In this document: in pieces, positions 10,901 through 23,101 of the stretch
Layout: every line of letters begins with the position of its first letter
How positions within the stretch are numbered: position 1 is the stretch's first letter
Source: Chlorokybus atmophyticus
Lineage: Eukaryota > Streptophyta > Chlorokybophyceae > Chlorokybales > Chlorokybaceae
DNA length: 44,830 nucleotides
Assembly (NCBI GenBank): GCA_009103225.1
Contig: RHPI01002402.1
Coordinates: 959,771-1,004,600, forward strand
Direction: 5' to 3'
Notes under the pieces: model-generated
Database searches by the model: none
What the model saw: the letters and a program-made list of their open reading frames with translations, nothing else
What the model was told of the DNA's origin: nothing
Position numbers and translations under genes: made by a program

Positions 10901-13900
10901 TGTAGATGCCGCCGACCTGCAGCTCGTCTGCTAAAGATTCGTAAACAAAGTAACTGACAGGCCCCATGTCGTACGTTCCATCTGGCATAGGTGACTGGGC
11001 CTGCTTTTCAACGTATGCGAGCAGCTCGCGACGCGTCTGGGAGTTCCAGATGACCGGAGGTGTCTCGAGATTGGAAGTGAGGGAACGCAGCAACTCTCGT
11101 GGGGACTTGTTGGACAGCATTGCGGCTAGGCTTGGAGTTAGCAGAGCACGCAACGCATCTGCTGCGGTTCTGTTCACGGGTGTGGTGAGCTCTCCTTGAA
11201 GTGCGCCAGCCAGGCGACCCAGAGCACGAGCGGCCAGCATCGCATGAAAGTTTTTCGCCTTTTGGACATTGGCACTGCGATCGGCCTTAGTCTCCCCTTG
11301 TTCACCTTCTGCAGTTGCATCGTATTGCAGAAGCAGCGGCACAGTGAACCACAACACACCCAATTTCAGCAGAGTTTCCTGCAGCGCGGACGATGCAGCG
11401 AGCTGCGCTATGCTCTGCAATGCAGCATCAACTGCGACCGGAACTCGCTCAAGCCTATGAGTGCAAGTCAGAAGCAGGGTTACATCAGACTGAAACAAAA
11501 CGTACCAGTCAAGTGACCAGCCACAGCTCTGACCTGCAACAGCGCAGGACATCTGAGATGACGGCAGGAGCACTGGTGAGCTCGGTTCGAGCGCTCTCAA
11601 AAGTAGCCAAACCGGCAAAAGTTTGCAGCACGTTTGTAACAACTGCTGCAATTGGTTCTGTTGCAGCAGTAGCCGGAGAGACAACCGTCATACACCGTGC
11701 CAGCAGCGCTGATAGAAGCATAACACCTCCAGATCGGATAAGCTCTTCGCCATTTAGTGCAGAAGAAGCGCAAGTCAACCAGCACAACTCGGTTGCATAT
11801 TGGAGAAGTGGCAGCCGCTCGGATGTAAGCGCTTGCGTGTCGTTCTCACGAATGGTTACGGCTTCGAGGAGCATGGGGTAACCAGCATACTTGAATGGCT
11901 CAAGGACTTGGCCATGATGCCTGTACAAGATGCACTGGCCTTGGAGCAAGAGTTGAAGCCGCCATGGCTGTGGGCCCAAAAGACCCTTGATTGAGGCCTG
12001 TCGCACAGAACATTGGCATGACATCGGGTGTAGTCTTTGATACCAACAATGTTATTTATACGAACCTGTAGTCGCTCGTATGCTGCCTGAACAGCCATAA
12101 ACTTGTCGCGACCTTCGGGGTTTTTGTCAGGATGGTAGCGCATGGCCAGTTTTTTGTACTGCTTCTTAAGCAGTACCTCGTCGAACACAGCGTCGCCGTT
12201 CTCGACTTCTGCTGCAGAACCACAGGTAACGACACAAACAGCTTTACTCTACAGCGCAACCAACACATGCATCGCATGATTTCACCAGCAGTCCCCTACA
12301 GCCATCGCTTGTTGGCAGTACCTGTTGCTGCAGGCTTGTTGGATGGCACAGGCACCTCCAGCAACCGGCACGCTTCATCTTCAGACATGTCCATGGGCTT
12401 ACGTGCAAGCTCCTCACTGCAACAACGAACAGAGTCATGAGCTTCCAGAGTAATACGCATCCTATGTCAATCCAGTTCGCGCTCTAAACCAGCACGCAGA
12501 CTCAGAGTTCAGAATTCGGTTTGCTACCGCCAGGAGCTCAGCATGGCTTGCAAGAGAGGCACATGGTCGACGATCTGCCAGTTTGCAAAGCGCTGCTCGT
12601 CGCACAGGTTCCGCAGATAGTAACGGTGGCACCACATCTCTTCAGCCAGTTCTGTGTATGTGACAGGGGGCATTGGGGCATAATCGTACAAGGCATGGGT
12701 GTGTTGTGGCAGTTTGTGTGGAAAGTCGCTCAAGTGCAGTTGAACCTGTGTACAACATGACACATGAGCGACCATGGCATGGGAGCAATTTGCCATTGTG
12801 CATTATCATTAGAGCACACCACACCTGCTTGATCAGGCGCTCAAAGCGCATCTTGTGGTTCCATATGAGTTCTGGATTGTCCGAGTCTGCGACCATAGCT
12901 GCAGCGAAAGGATCTGGACCTTGTGTCTCAAGAACGTACAGCATGGACTCTGGCAGAAGCCCGCCCAGGATGCTGCGCTTGGCTAGTGGCAGAGCGGATA
13001 ATGTGGTAGCATCAATAGCACCTTTAAAAACAGCAAGCTGCAGGTTTAGGGTTGTACCTCGTGCAAGACATAGTAGCCAACCTCTCCAACTTTGACCAAA
13101 AATAAATGACATGAGCTGCAAACGCACCATGAAAATGCTGCTTTGTGTGTGTGGCAGCCAACAACCGTGCAATGGCTTTGAGGTTGGAGCCAGTGTATGC
13201 CAAAGCAAAATGGAAAACGCCGGTTATGTACAGTCGAGACATGGCGTGACGATTGTGTGCGCAAACAGCCTCCAGCAATGATGCTGCACCATCTACGAGT
13301 GACGGCTCGCCCACAAGTAGAATCTGCAAGACGTGGCTTTGATGTCAAGGAGACTCAAACAGAAAAAGCAAAGGCGCAGCAAGAGCCGCTTGAGTTACCT
13401 GGGCGAGGTGAGGCAAACACCTCGGGGAGGACAAGATCCGCTTTGCTTGCGGAATGGGCGTGATCAAATCGCCATCGTCGTCCAAGCTCTGACGCTGGTC
13501 AACAACTCTATACAATATCTGCAGGCAGGCCTCCCCAACCTATGGCAAGCAACAACGGGAAATTGGGGCTTCCGGAATCTGCAACGCTGACACATGCAGA
13601 AGATGTGCACGATCATCAAAACGCAAATGATGACCAGCAAGCTCAGCACCTGCACAGAGGTAAGCACTGACAGCCCATGCGCGCTTGCCCAGCGAAGCTC
13701 CCGCAGATCATTCAGACGCTGCCAGTCCAGCATCCCTGCAGTAGCGTGTGATTGTGCATGAGGATTAACACAGTCAGTACCGCTGTGTCATGTGGTAGCC
13801 CATGATTGCAAACCTGCTGCCCAGAACTTGGTGCTGCCTGTCACCTCTCCCTTAGAGATGGCCAGACGCACGCCATCTTTGGTAAGAGGTCCAACTCGCT

Positions 13901-16900
13901 CATCCTCCTTGTCGCCCCTGTTATAAAACCACTCCTTTGCTGGCTCTGCATATGCTGTGGCCGCAATGAGGTTGGAGTCCATGGCCGTTGGGGTACGCTC
14001 CCCAGCTTCATGAACCGTTGTCAGCATGTCAAGGATGAGCTCTATGCCACAAGCCGCCACAAACGCATCTGCATTTTCTTGAACTTGAACCAAAGCCTGG
14101 ACAAGGAGCAGCAAGTGATGCCGCAGCGTCTTGTCTGATGTCCAATCGAGCAGCCCAGCTATGTGAGCCATCCCTTCAAATGATCCGATTCGCGCATGAT
14201 GCTTGTCATAAACAAGAGACATCGCATGTGCGCAGAGAACTCGGATTGTGTGATTGTTGCTCTCAGCAAAATCCAAGTGCTTCACCAACTCTGAGTCAGC
14301 GCAGCACATGAAGTGATGGTATAACGCCTGCATGAAGGCGGGAGGATCCCGCAATGGGATGTCTTCAAGTTGTTTGCCATCCTTGCTACTATCCACAAGT
14401 AGTCGCAGATAATAGCCGCCCACAGAAACTTCGCGACCCAGGCTGCCATATGAGACACGAAACTCGTGGTGGTTCCAGGATAGCAGCCGCCCAGCATCCG
14501 CATCCTGTTTACCACTGACACTAGGCTTGGTATCAACGGAAGCGCCCCGCGCATACTCCCGGTCCAAGATGTGCAGCTCGGCATCCAAAGCTTCACGCAG
14601 CTCTTCACGTGACCGCTCATTCCAGATCTGCACCGTTTGCATGAGTCAGTCCATGGCTTGGCAAGGGTTAAAACAATTGTCAACAAAAACATCCCACCAA
14701 AATATGTGTGTGCAACATGTGAGAAGTCTCACCAAGTCTGCACGGAAATGGTCTTGGCTTATAGCTTTCCAGAAGGCGAACCAGTTGTACACTGGCTTAG
14801 CAGAGTAGGGAGGAGGGGAAAACCCATCCCCAACCCGTGGAGGTGACGATGGTGTGGATTCAGGAACCGCTGGTGCTGGATTTTCTGCAGCTGCAACTGC
14901 GGCTTGCTCAGCAGCTGGTTGGCTGGAGTCTGCTGTAGGTTCAGCAGGAGCAGGAGTGGAAGCTTCCGTGGGAGCCGGCACTGAAAGTACATTAGTTCTA
15001 AGCATGCTGAAAAGGGCACAATAACCGTCACAACTGCGTTACTCACCAGAACTTTGGTCAGCGCTGGGCCCTGCTTCTGCAGGCGGCTGTGAACTGGAGC
15101 TGTCAACCGTTGCCTCCAAGGTGGCAGGGGCAGCTTCTGCGCTAGCTTGTGGGGTAGACGGCCTCTTCATAGGCGATGCTGTCTTATCTTTCTTGGGGCT
15201 TGCAGCGACAACGCGTCCTTTCCTCCGCTGCAGAATTCGCTTACTAGATGCCAAGCGTGCTCGTTCTGTGACTGTCGCAAAGGGACATATTACCACTTGT
15301 GGCAAAAGCCAGCATGCGTTGCTTTCAGCACATGTTGGCCTGCTATAATGGACATGTGACAACGCGATTGTGTCGCACTTACGGGCGTGCAACCCACTGA
15401 CATGCTTACCATCTTTGGACGAAGGCTTCGAAAACAGGTATGCAATGAGCCCAGGGGGCAAGCACCGTTTGAGCAACGCCATGGCCTCATTGTCAGCCAC
15501 CCACAACTGCAGCAGCTGTCGACTAACTTCACGACGCTCGTTGTCTGTGGCAAAGTTTGCGGAGTACCTGGTATGGAGCCAATTAAGATGAGTCTGTTAA
15601 AGCCCGCGAAACAACCACTCCATGGGTTCTGCAAGCTTACAGATGGCGGAGAACTGCCCCATCACGAAGAGCTGCATCTCGCATCGGTGCAGCTGCATCT
15701 GCGCTTTCCTCAGCAATGGTACGCATGATGACTGCTACCCCCTGCAACAAGTACTTCTCAGAACAGTGGTCATGCATGTTGAGCACCATCCAAAGCATCA
15801 CAAGCTTATGAGTGCACACCTCAACAACGCAGTGGGCTGGATGAGAAAACAGTGCAAACAGCCTCCTTCCCAATGATGCCACATGCCGCAACATATCGAA
15901 GTATATGCGATCGTCGGTGCTTTCGCTCATGGGTTCACACATGACCGCCTCCAGCACATCCAGCACAGCCATGGACAGCAATGGGGATATATCCTGAGGC
16001 CACAACAGGGACACCAGTGTGGGGCTGTTGTTCGCTGGCGAGAAAGCGGCAGTCTTGGCACCCATCAACTGCAGCATGGACTCCTGGCGCTCTGAGGCAC
16101 CATGACCCCGGCCAGCACCACCGCCTGCACCAACCAGCACCGCCAACACCTTCACAGCCTCTGCTGCAACAGCATCGGTTGTGCTTGCGATTGCCGCGAA
16201 CAACCTGCATGTGGTTGACCAAGATTTTGCGTGGAGCCAGATTTGCATGTGGCAAGGATATTTGCATGCGAATAGAACCCGCATTGCCAGCCGTTGCCAC
16301 TTACCTGTCCATGGCTGCAGCACTGGAAACCAAAGCGATTCGTACGGAGGAGGCACCAACCAGTCTGCGCAAGCAGGACAGCACATCCGTAGCTGCTATG
16401 GTTTGCGCAGGTGGCAGCGGGGGCACAGCTGCTGGGTTTGCAGCTCTTGGGGGCAGCAGTGATAGGAGCACAGTTAGCACGGTTTCCACCACCTCAACAC
16501 CATGGGAAAGCCCACCGTAGGGAATGCACGCATTGAATTCCCGCACTCTTCGCCGCAACCTTGTTCGCACCTGCTCACTTGCTGCATCGCTTGCCCCAGA
16601 CCGAGGTCCAATGACAGATGTCTTGACTCCAGCAATGGGTCCTATCGGATTCACGGGACTGTAGCTTGAGTCCGAGTTGCTGTGCGACTGGCCGTCACCC
16701 AGACCAAACAACACAGCAAGCCCAGTGGGATCTGTTGCAGCTTCTTTTGCAGCAGTGGCAAGATGTTTCACATGTATTTGCTCTACTTCAGTGTCCACAG
16801 CGACAGCAGCACCACCCCCGATATGCTCTCCGCCAGGTGAAGGCGACGTTAGAATAGGTATGGCATGCAGCACCTGCAATCATTGACCACCTAAGTCACA

Positions 16901-18807
16901 TGCAACTGCTTGCAGAAAAAATCGGATTGACCATAGCAAGTAGTTGCACCTTTTCCTCGGCACAGTTCAGCACGGCTGCCAAGAGGTGATCCCGCTGAGT
17001 GCTCCAGTACACCTGTAGAAGCATACCCACATGATACTCAAGTCCACTTTTGCACTGCGGCACACACACCTGCCACACAACAAGTACCGTAGCTGGACAT
17101 CCATCAGCATACTCTATGGTAAACCGCTGCGGGTCTTCAGCGTGGCGCACAAGTGCTGCTATGGCTGTCAAAGGGCGAACAAACGACACCTGCAGACATA
17201 TGCATGCAGTCAACACTCCTGTGTGCTCACTGAATGCTGCTTTCTCCCTGCCTACTATCATACCTCATAGTTGTGAGCACGACGCTCTACAAGTGAACTG
17301 GCAGTAAGGACCAGCTTGCGGGAAACTACGCCAGCTCCACCAACGCCGCCAACTCCAATGCTGGATGCAACGCTCTCCCCAAATCCGCCTGGACTCACAG
17401 GATCTCCATAGCAGGTGTACGAGCGCTGCCGCAGCGCCGCCCACTCATAGATCGGTGTCTCTGCTGACCCAATGGCCAGTGCACCTACGACATGGGTGCA
17501 GTAGTATGATACAACTGCACTGTTGAATGGCTTTACAGTGGCACAGTTGCAATTTTGTGCTGCACCTTGACGAGACCTGAACTCGTCCACAGTCAGTCTT
17601 GCCTCAAGCTCCACTTCTAAGATCGCCCCCACCTTTGTGATGGCTTCATGGTTCTGTGCACCTCAACAATCAGCTGGCGGCACACCGACCGAAGTATGCA
17701 AGGGAAGGGGCAATTTTCAAACGAACCATGCGATTGATTATAGACGTGGTTTCAGTCCCGGCAGCCATGGCAACTGCTTTGGCCTTGCCGCCATAAGTTG
17801 AGTAGATTGCAAAGGCGCCTCCATTCAGTGGACCATTGTCTCGTAAGAGGGCCATAGCAGGTGAACCCATTTCTTGGTACTCAAAGGCCCAGCACACTTT
17901 GCTTGATGCTGCATCTCGGGCTTCTATTCCCGTTGGTGTGATGCGCAGCATCTAACAACCAAACGACTAGCATGAGAAACTGTGTACATGCAGGCTGAAA
18001 TACATCTACGTGCAGCGAATCACGTGTAACATACCGTAGGGACCCATTGGCCGCTGCGCCTTCGCAACCTTGAAGCTGCGAGCTGAGTCGGTAGTGGTGC
18101 AGTGGGGTTGCGGGAGATGGTGGCTGCAGCCACAGCGCGCTGCAGTTGCGTGAGGAGGCTGACTCTATCACTACATGAGAACTTGAGAGGCTTGAACTTG
18201 CCCTTCCCTTCGCTCCGTACTGATATCCAGAAGTCATGACCTTGCGGATCATCCTTGGCTGGTGGGATGCCCAGCCCCTCAAGGTCGGTTGCAAAGTCCC
18301 ATGCATTGGTGAATGCCAAGCTGCTGGGGTCAAGGGTGATGACAGCTGTTGCAAGCAGCAAATCTCAGCACACTGAGTGGAGTCGTGGCGCCTTTCCTAC
18401 ACAAGCACGCATGCGCGTGCTTCTACAGGCATGCATATATGTGTGTTGTAGGAAGTTCACAGCTAGCTGGACATGTAAATCAATCCAAGTGTGGATTCAA
18501 CCTAGACGGGCAACTCATGCAGCAATGCAAGGTCGTACGCGTGGTACTGAGACAGTTGGACAGCAACAGAGTAAGACAGCTCATATGTACTTTTCATCCA
18601 CTGGTGTGACCGGCATGCAAACATCAAGCAAAAAACACATGGATCCGGTAATCTCCCTGACCAAACGATTTGCCATCCGCAAGTCCCTTGACACAACTCA
18701 CCTGAGGTTGTAATGCAGAACAACCGCTTGTAACGCCCTCGCCACGAGTGCTTCAGCACATAATACCGAGCCACGTAATGCGGCTCGGCAACCTCACCCT
18801 CCCGCAT
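7923..18807 (-). CDS. GRV2: RME-8/GRV2/DNAJC13 endosomal J-domain protein, 33 exons
   Basis: Thirty-three exons join in phase to about 2,611 codons, close to plant GRV2 (about 2,550). Exon 1 (18702-18807) and exon 2 (18035-18345) give the lipid-binding N terminus ([26 protein letters not shown]). Large exons are 16305-16873, 13814-14627, 11534-11997, 10822-11454 and 9355-9737. A GYF_2-like domain spans 13814/13735 ([17 protein letters not shown]). The J domain is exon 12066-12211, with HPD at residues 1549-1551 ([13 protein letters not shown]). Armadillo-like helical repeats and four copies of the QVGGxYxRxY motif class surround it. The last exon (7923-8318) ends in a Pro/Lys-rich tail. RME-8 recruits Hsc70 on endosomes and acts with sorting nexins and clathrin in recycling and vacuolar sorting. 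The exon 3/4 junction (about 17653/17727) is the least certain. The exon at 8432-8500 seems to use a GC donor. No stop or frameshift was seen. Confidence 0.93.
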
Positions 18808-19128
18808 GCTTGCATCCGCATACCACCACTAACAGCCTGTTTTGTCCGTTGCCCAATTGCGGTTGGTGTGCTGCCCACACAGACACAAACACACAACTAC
18901 TGTCTCTGACCGACTGACGCAAGCAGCACACTTCTCTCGCTAGCAGCTTGCTGAGCGCTCAGCCACGCAGGCAACCTCAACTACACTCCTGCATAGCACA
19001 AAAACCATAAGTAGCGGCCTCAGCATGCCACGGCGCTGACGACAACGACACCACCAAGCACACCGCCAAGCACACGGTAAAGCTGGTTGTTGCAGCCAGA
19101 GACAAGTGCCACCGACATAGAGCAGGCA

Positions 19129-19171
19129 AACCCTAACGCGTCCCGCACAAGCGTTAGGGTTAGCTTGTGCG
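19129..19171. promoter_or_regulatory. Telo-box with two overlapping perfect hairpins
   Basis: AACCCTAACGC (19129-19139) pairs perfectly with GCGTTAGGGTT (19151-19161). CGCACAAGC (19144-19152) pairs perfectly with GCTTGTGCG (19163-19171). The two stems share bases, so only one can form at a time. The motif AAACCCTAA is at 19128-19136. Confidence 0.6.
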
Positions 19172-19263
19172 CAGTACTTCGACTCACGTGAGCATTGCAA
19201 AATGTGAGCCAGTCAGTGTCATGAATGCAGTCTGGTGCAACAGTGGCACAACCACCATCTGCC

Positions 19264-19310
19264 GGTGGCGGCGGCGGCGGCGACGGAGGAGGAGGAGGAG
19301 GAGGATTACG
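19264..19310 (+). repeat. GGC/GGA trinucleotide tract in IFT38 5' region
   Basis: A run of GGC triplets followed by GGA triplets ends about 70 bases before the IFT38 ATG, probably in the 5' UTR. On the other strand it encodes a polyproline stretch. Confidence 0.7.
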
Positions 19311-19379
19311 GGGAGTCGAAAGCGTGTAGTTAACACAAGCTGATGATTGACTGCGTTTTGGTGAAGGGGAAGCGCCACC

Positions 19380-21947
19380 ATGTCTTACAGAGAGTTGCGG
19401 AGTAAGTCCGCTGGCCTTGCTGGTCAAGTGTCCGTTGAGCTTGCAATTGCCTCCGTCATCTCCTTTCTGTGTTGATGTTCAGCGAGAAGCCCAACACAGC
19501 CATCATCCTTGCCCGTCACAACTGACAATTGTGTAATCTCCGTTTCCCATGCTCTCATGTGCAACGCTGCTCAGCGCATATTTTGGTGTTTGCCATCTGT
19601 GACTAATGTAACTGTTCTACGGGAAGCCATGTTGCCAAAGCATATGAGAGTGCCCCGCAGAGTTAACGAGTCATTTCAACAAATTCAGCTGAGGATTATG
19701 CCAGGTCTGAGCGAGGTGATGCGGGCGGTGGGTTACCCGCGGGCAGTGTCGGTGGAGGCTTTCCGGCAGCCCAACTTTGCGCTGCTGGCGCACGCGCTGC
19801 GCTGGCTCACCTTGAGGTGAACATTGATGAACACACAACATCACACTGCACCTGTGAGACTCACTGACATACTGAGGTTGCACCCAAACAGATGTGTACT
19901 TTTGTTGTCGCACTCAACAACAGAAAATCACTCAGTTCGCCTCTTGCTGTCTTGTCAATGACAAAACCATGCAGTTAGCGATAGTGGCCTCTCCAATAGA
20001 GTGGGTAAATTTGCAGGTACGATCCCATTGCTGTCAACATCCCGGAAGACGTGGGCACGGAACAGGCGCGTGTGATGTTTCTGAAGGCAGTTGGGGACTT
20101 CATGGTAAGAAACACACACAGATACGTCGTAATGGACATCCTCCGTAGGTGTAGTGTTGTGCTGAGCTATGCTCTCCATCCCTGATTTTAGGCTAACAAA
20201 GCCAAGCTGAAGCTGAACCTGAAGCGTCTGTACGGCGCGGACGGCTATGCGGCGAAGGAGCTGCTCAAAGTGGCATCACTTCTCTACTCCCCGGCTGCCG
20301 CAGATCAAGAGGTGTGTGTGCACGCATGTGTACATGCTGGTGTGCCCATGTAAGCACGCACATGCGAGTACTTACGTATACTTGCCATGACAAGTAGATT
20401 GTTCACACGCCAGTATGCATGCAGGAGGACCTGGAGTGGGTTGAGGAGGAGGCCGGGGGTGCCGGTGCAGCGGCGGCGCGCGTGGGGGATGCCGCGGCCG
20501 TTGCGCGGGCCCTTGCCGGTGAGGTTGCTCAGCGAGCAGCGGGGCTGTTCGACGCCCTTGCCCAAGAGCCTGAGCTACGGGTTCGTGCGTGTGCTCGGTG
20601 CTCTCACACACGTAATTATATTGTCACAACACAACATACACCTCAATTATCAATGTGTGCGTGCAGGAGGCGAGAGCAAGGGCCCTCGCGCGCGACACGG
20701 ACATGGATTCCATTGAGAGGGCTGTGCGGGAGGCCATCAATGCAGTGCAGGTTTGCACGCATGCATTCCAACCATTTAATACGCTCCGGGTCACTGTGTT
20801 TTGAAGTGTGACATCAACTTGTGTAATGGAATAGGAAAGCGCGGCCTCTCTAGAGGCGGTGTTGGAATCTCTGACAGCGGATGAACGCGCTCTTGAAGCC
20901 CGCATTGAGAAGCGAAAGCAGGAGCTGGACCGTGCAGAGAAACGCCTCGCCACTCTCCAGCACGTCAAGTACGACTTGCACTTGCTGTGTACGCCACCAT
21001 TGCACAAAAGCAAGTGTGTGCGAACATGCATGCACACACGTGCACACGCACGCACGCGTCCAACTCGCATGCACGCAGGCCGGCGCACATGGAAGAGGCG
21101 GAGAGGTTGGGAGGGGAGCTGTCGGCGCTGTACGCGGGTTACGCCGAGCGCGCGCGCAACCTGGCGTGGCTTGAGGGCCGTCTGGCGTGTCGCGAGGACC
21201 AGGAGCGTGCCCACGCGGACGAGCACGCCCGCCGCATGAAGCGCATGCGCCAGAAGCTCAAGGAGGAGGAGATGCGCATCCTGCGAGGGGAGCTCGCCAT
21301 TGACGAGGCCCGCATCGATGACAGCGAGGGAGGGCGCAGCGCCGGCAGCGGCAGCACTGAAGGAAATGATGGCAATGGCAACCTGCATTACAATGTGGAT
21401 GACATCGAGTTGTCCTCCTCGGACAACGACGCACCGGGTCGCTCTCACCCGCGTGGTGGCGGTCGCCGCCTCAGCAATGACAACAATGTTGCCATGCGGG
21501 GACGTCGAGAGAATGGCCCTCAGGTGGGCAACTGAAATGGTTTTTGTACGGAGTATGCAAGGGCTACATGACTTGTGATGACTTACTGGGCAAATGTTGT
21601 GATCGGTCGTTGTGTAGGATGGGGGAGTGCGTACAACAACAAGAGGCGGGCGTGTAATGGGCAGCCTGGAGGGGCCTGGCGGCGATGATGACAGCAGCGA
21701 AATTAGCGGCCTGTCCGATGTCGACGGGGACACCGAGTCGGGAGAGATACTTATCAATAATTCGAGAGACGACTCGCGGGTGCGTGCTACTGGCAGGTGG
21801 TCAGCGTGTCTGTGCGTTGGTGAGCTGACAAACGTGATTGTGAAACAGGACCTGATGGATGACGACGATGATGAGGACTTGTCGGACATCGACAACACGC
21901 AGGTGCATTCCGACGAGGATGACGATTTAAGCGATAATGACTTCTAG
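19380..21947 (+). CDS. IFT38: IFT38 / CLUAP1 (qilin, DYF-3) intraflagellar transport protein
   Basis: Ten exons join in phase to 473 codons plus stop: 19380-19401, 19705-19816, 20017-20104, 20192-20311, 20425-20580, 20667-20750, 20835-20968, 21079-21523, 21618-21779 and 21849-21947. The product starts MSYRELR and carries the family motifs [57 protein letters not shown] and [14 protein letters not shown]. It ends in an acidic tail, DLSDNDF, like animal CLUAP1 (DESDNDF). Residues 1-140 form the calponin-homology-like domain and about 200-370 a coiled coil. IFT38 belongs to the IFT-B2 (peripheral) complex with IFT20, IFT54, IFT57, IFT80 and IFT172 and is needed for anterograde flagellar transport. 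The middle (20425-20580) is Ala/Glu-rich compared with animal proteins. Exon 1 has only 22 bases. It is divergent from RME-8. Confidence 0.95.
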
Positions 21948-22719
21948 AGTGTAGCGATTGTCAAAATCTATGTAGCACAACTTTATGGGTTGCTGCTACC
22001 GACACATAACATGCTCAGCGATACGAGGCTACATAGAATAGATAGCGTCTTTGTTGCACGTGTGTTGTACTGCATTGATGAGCAAACAACAATGCAGAGC
22101 TAGATTGCATCAAGGCATATTTGTTACAATAAAACCAACGTTTCTCACTCACTCACTTAGTGACATGGCATACTAATTGTGTACCAACTCACATCAGTGT
22201 GGGGACCCAAGGCACACCCACGGGCTCCCTAACTACGGTCTTATCATAGACTTTACATTGATTACATGGCAGATTACCTTAGCCACCTAACACCCGTTTA
22301 GGCATATTATTTTTCAAACGGTATACGCCATATTTACCGTCATGTGTGTTGGTGCAGCATTCAAAGCTTGTCATGTTTATTACAGCCTGCCCTCAATCTA
22401 AGCACATCGTTGGTTACCGACTTTTGTGCTTACATCGAGGTGTGACACCTTCAAACTAAGCACAATGAGACTACCGCAAGGTTACTTCCTTTGAAGCACA
22501 CGTGTGCTCAAATTGAAGGGAACTTGCTACACGACTATACACGGGTATGTATTTATGTATACACATATATGCACACGTACATACGTGTTTATGAACATAC
22601 ATATGTATGTGTGTGTTCACATATGTATATAGATTTACATTAGATATATAAAAATCAAAATTACGCATGTATAGTATATAATACATAAATCTATAAGTAC
22701 ATATACATAATGCATCAAT
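21948..22719. other. IFT38 3' flank and AT-rich low-complexity DNA
   Basis: The 3' UTR probably runs to near 22150, where AATAAA occurs at 22128-22133. No gene is visible. From about 22540 to 22714 the sequence becomes TATG/CACA-type low-complexity DNA, which is interrupted by the TRIM-like element and resumes at about 23195. Confidence 0.5.
22128..22133 (+). terminator. Possible polyadenylation signal of IFT38
   Basis: AATAAA lies 181 bases downstream of the IFT38 stop codon. This is a plausible poly(A) signal in spacing and sequence. Many green algae use TGTAA instead, so the call is tentative. Confidence 0.3.
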
Positions 22720-22808
22720 TGTCACGAATTGGGATAAATTGTGACAGACTTCGCTCATGGTAGTGTCTGTTACTACCATAGCCTAGTGGTCTGGCCCCAA
22801 TTGTCACA
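22720..22808 (+). repeat. Left terminal repeat of the TRIM-like element
   Basis: An 89 bp repeat starting TG and ending CA. It contains TAGCCTAGTGG (22779-22789), which resembles a pol III A box. About 91% identical to the right copy. Confidence 0.8.
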
Positions 22809-22809
22809 A

Positions 22810-22821
22810 TGGTAACGGAGC
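22810..22821 (+). other. Primer-binding-like site
   Basis: TGGTAACGGAGC matches 10 of 12 bases of the usual plant site complementary to the 3' end of initiator tRNA-Met. It lies one base after the left terminal repeat, where such a site is expected. Confidence 0.65.
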
Positions 22822-23090
22822 TTAACGTCTAAGGTTCAATTCCCGTAGGGGACTGAGGCAGATCCAAGGCAAAAAACAACAACATTTGGGGCGGCTTGCC
22901 CTAGGCTGGGCGCGGGTCCACGACCTGCGCGCCGAGTCAATTTAACCTAAGGCCGCGTGAGCGGTCGCGCTGCAATGGCAGGTCGCGGTGAGGATGGCCG
23001 TTCGGTCGGCCAGGACCGTTCGTGGTACGATCGCGAACACGGCGACGTGGGATAGTGCTCGATTGGATTATGAGGAACTCATGAGTTAAA

Positions 23091-23101
23091 TTGGGGAGGA
23101 A
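23091..23101 (+). other. Polypurine tract
   Basis: TTGGGGAGGAA directly abuts the right terminal repeat, the normal position for plus-strand priming. Confidence 0.65.

Larger units (their letters stand above)
18808..19379. promoter_or_regulatory. Divergent promoter region, RME-8 / IFT38
   Basis: This 572 bp lies between the RME-8 ATG (18807, minus) and the IFT38 ATG (19380, plus), so both promoters and 5' UTRs should be here. It contains a telo-box with two overlapping hairpins (19129-19171) and a GGC/GGA tract (19264-19310). A minus-strand frame (about 19020-19427) with a Pro-rich stretch and hydrophobic C terminus crosses IFT38 exon 1; I do not call it a gene. Confidence 0.6.

Noticed and set aside
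10818-11684. 288-codon minus-strand frame as a separate gene
   Set aside because: It is RME-8 exon 23 (10822-11454) read through its upstream intron, not an independent gene.
20624-21898. 424-codon minus-strand open frame, rich in Ser and Arg
   Set aside because: It is antisense to IFT38 exons 6-10 and its introns. The plus strand has the clear conserved, correctly spliced protein, so this is a composition shadow.
22779-22850. A complete tRNA gene in the TRIM-like element
   Set aside because: Only box-like motifs are present; no acceptor or anticodon stem can be drawn.
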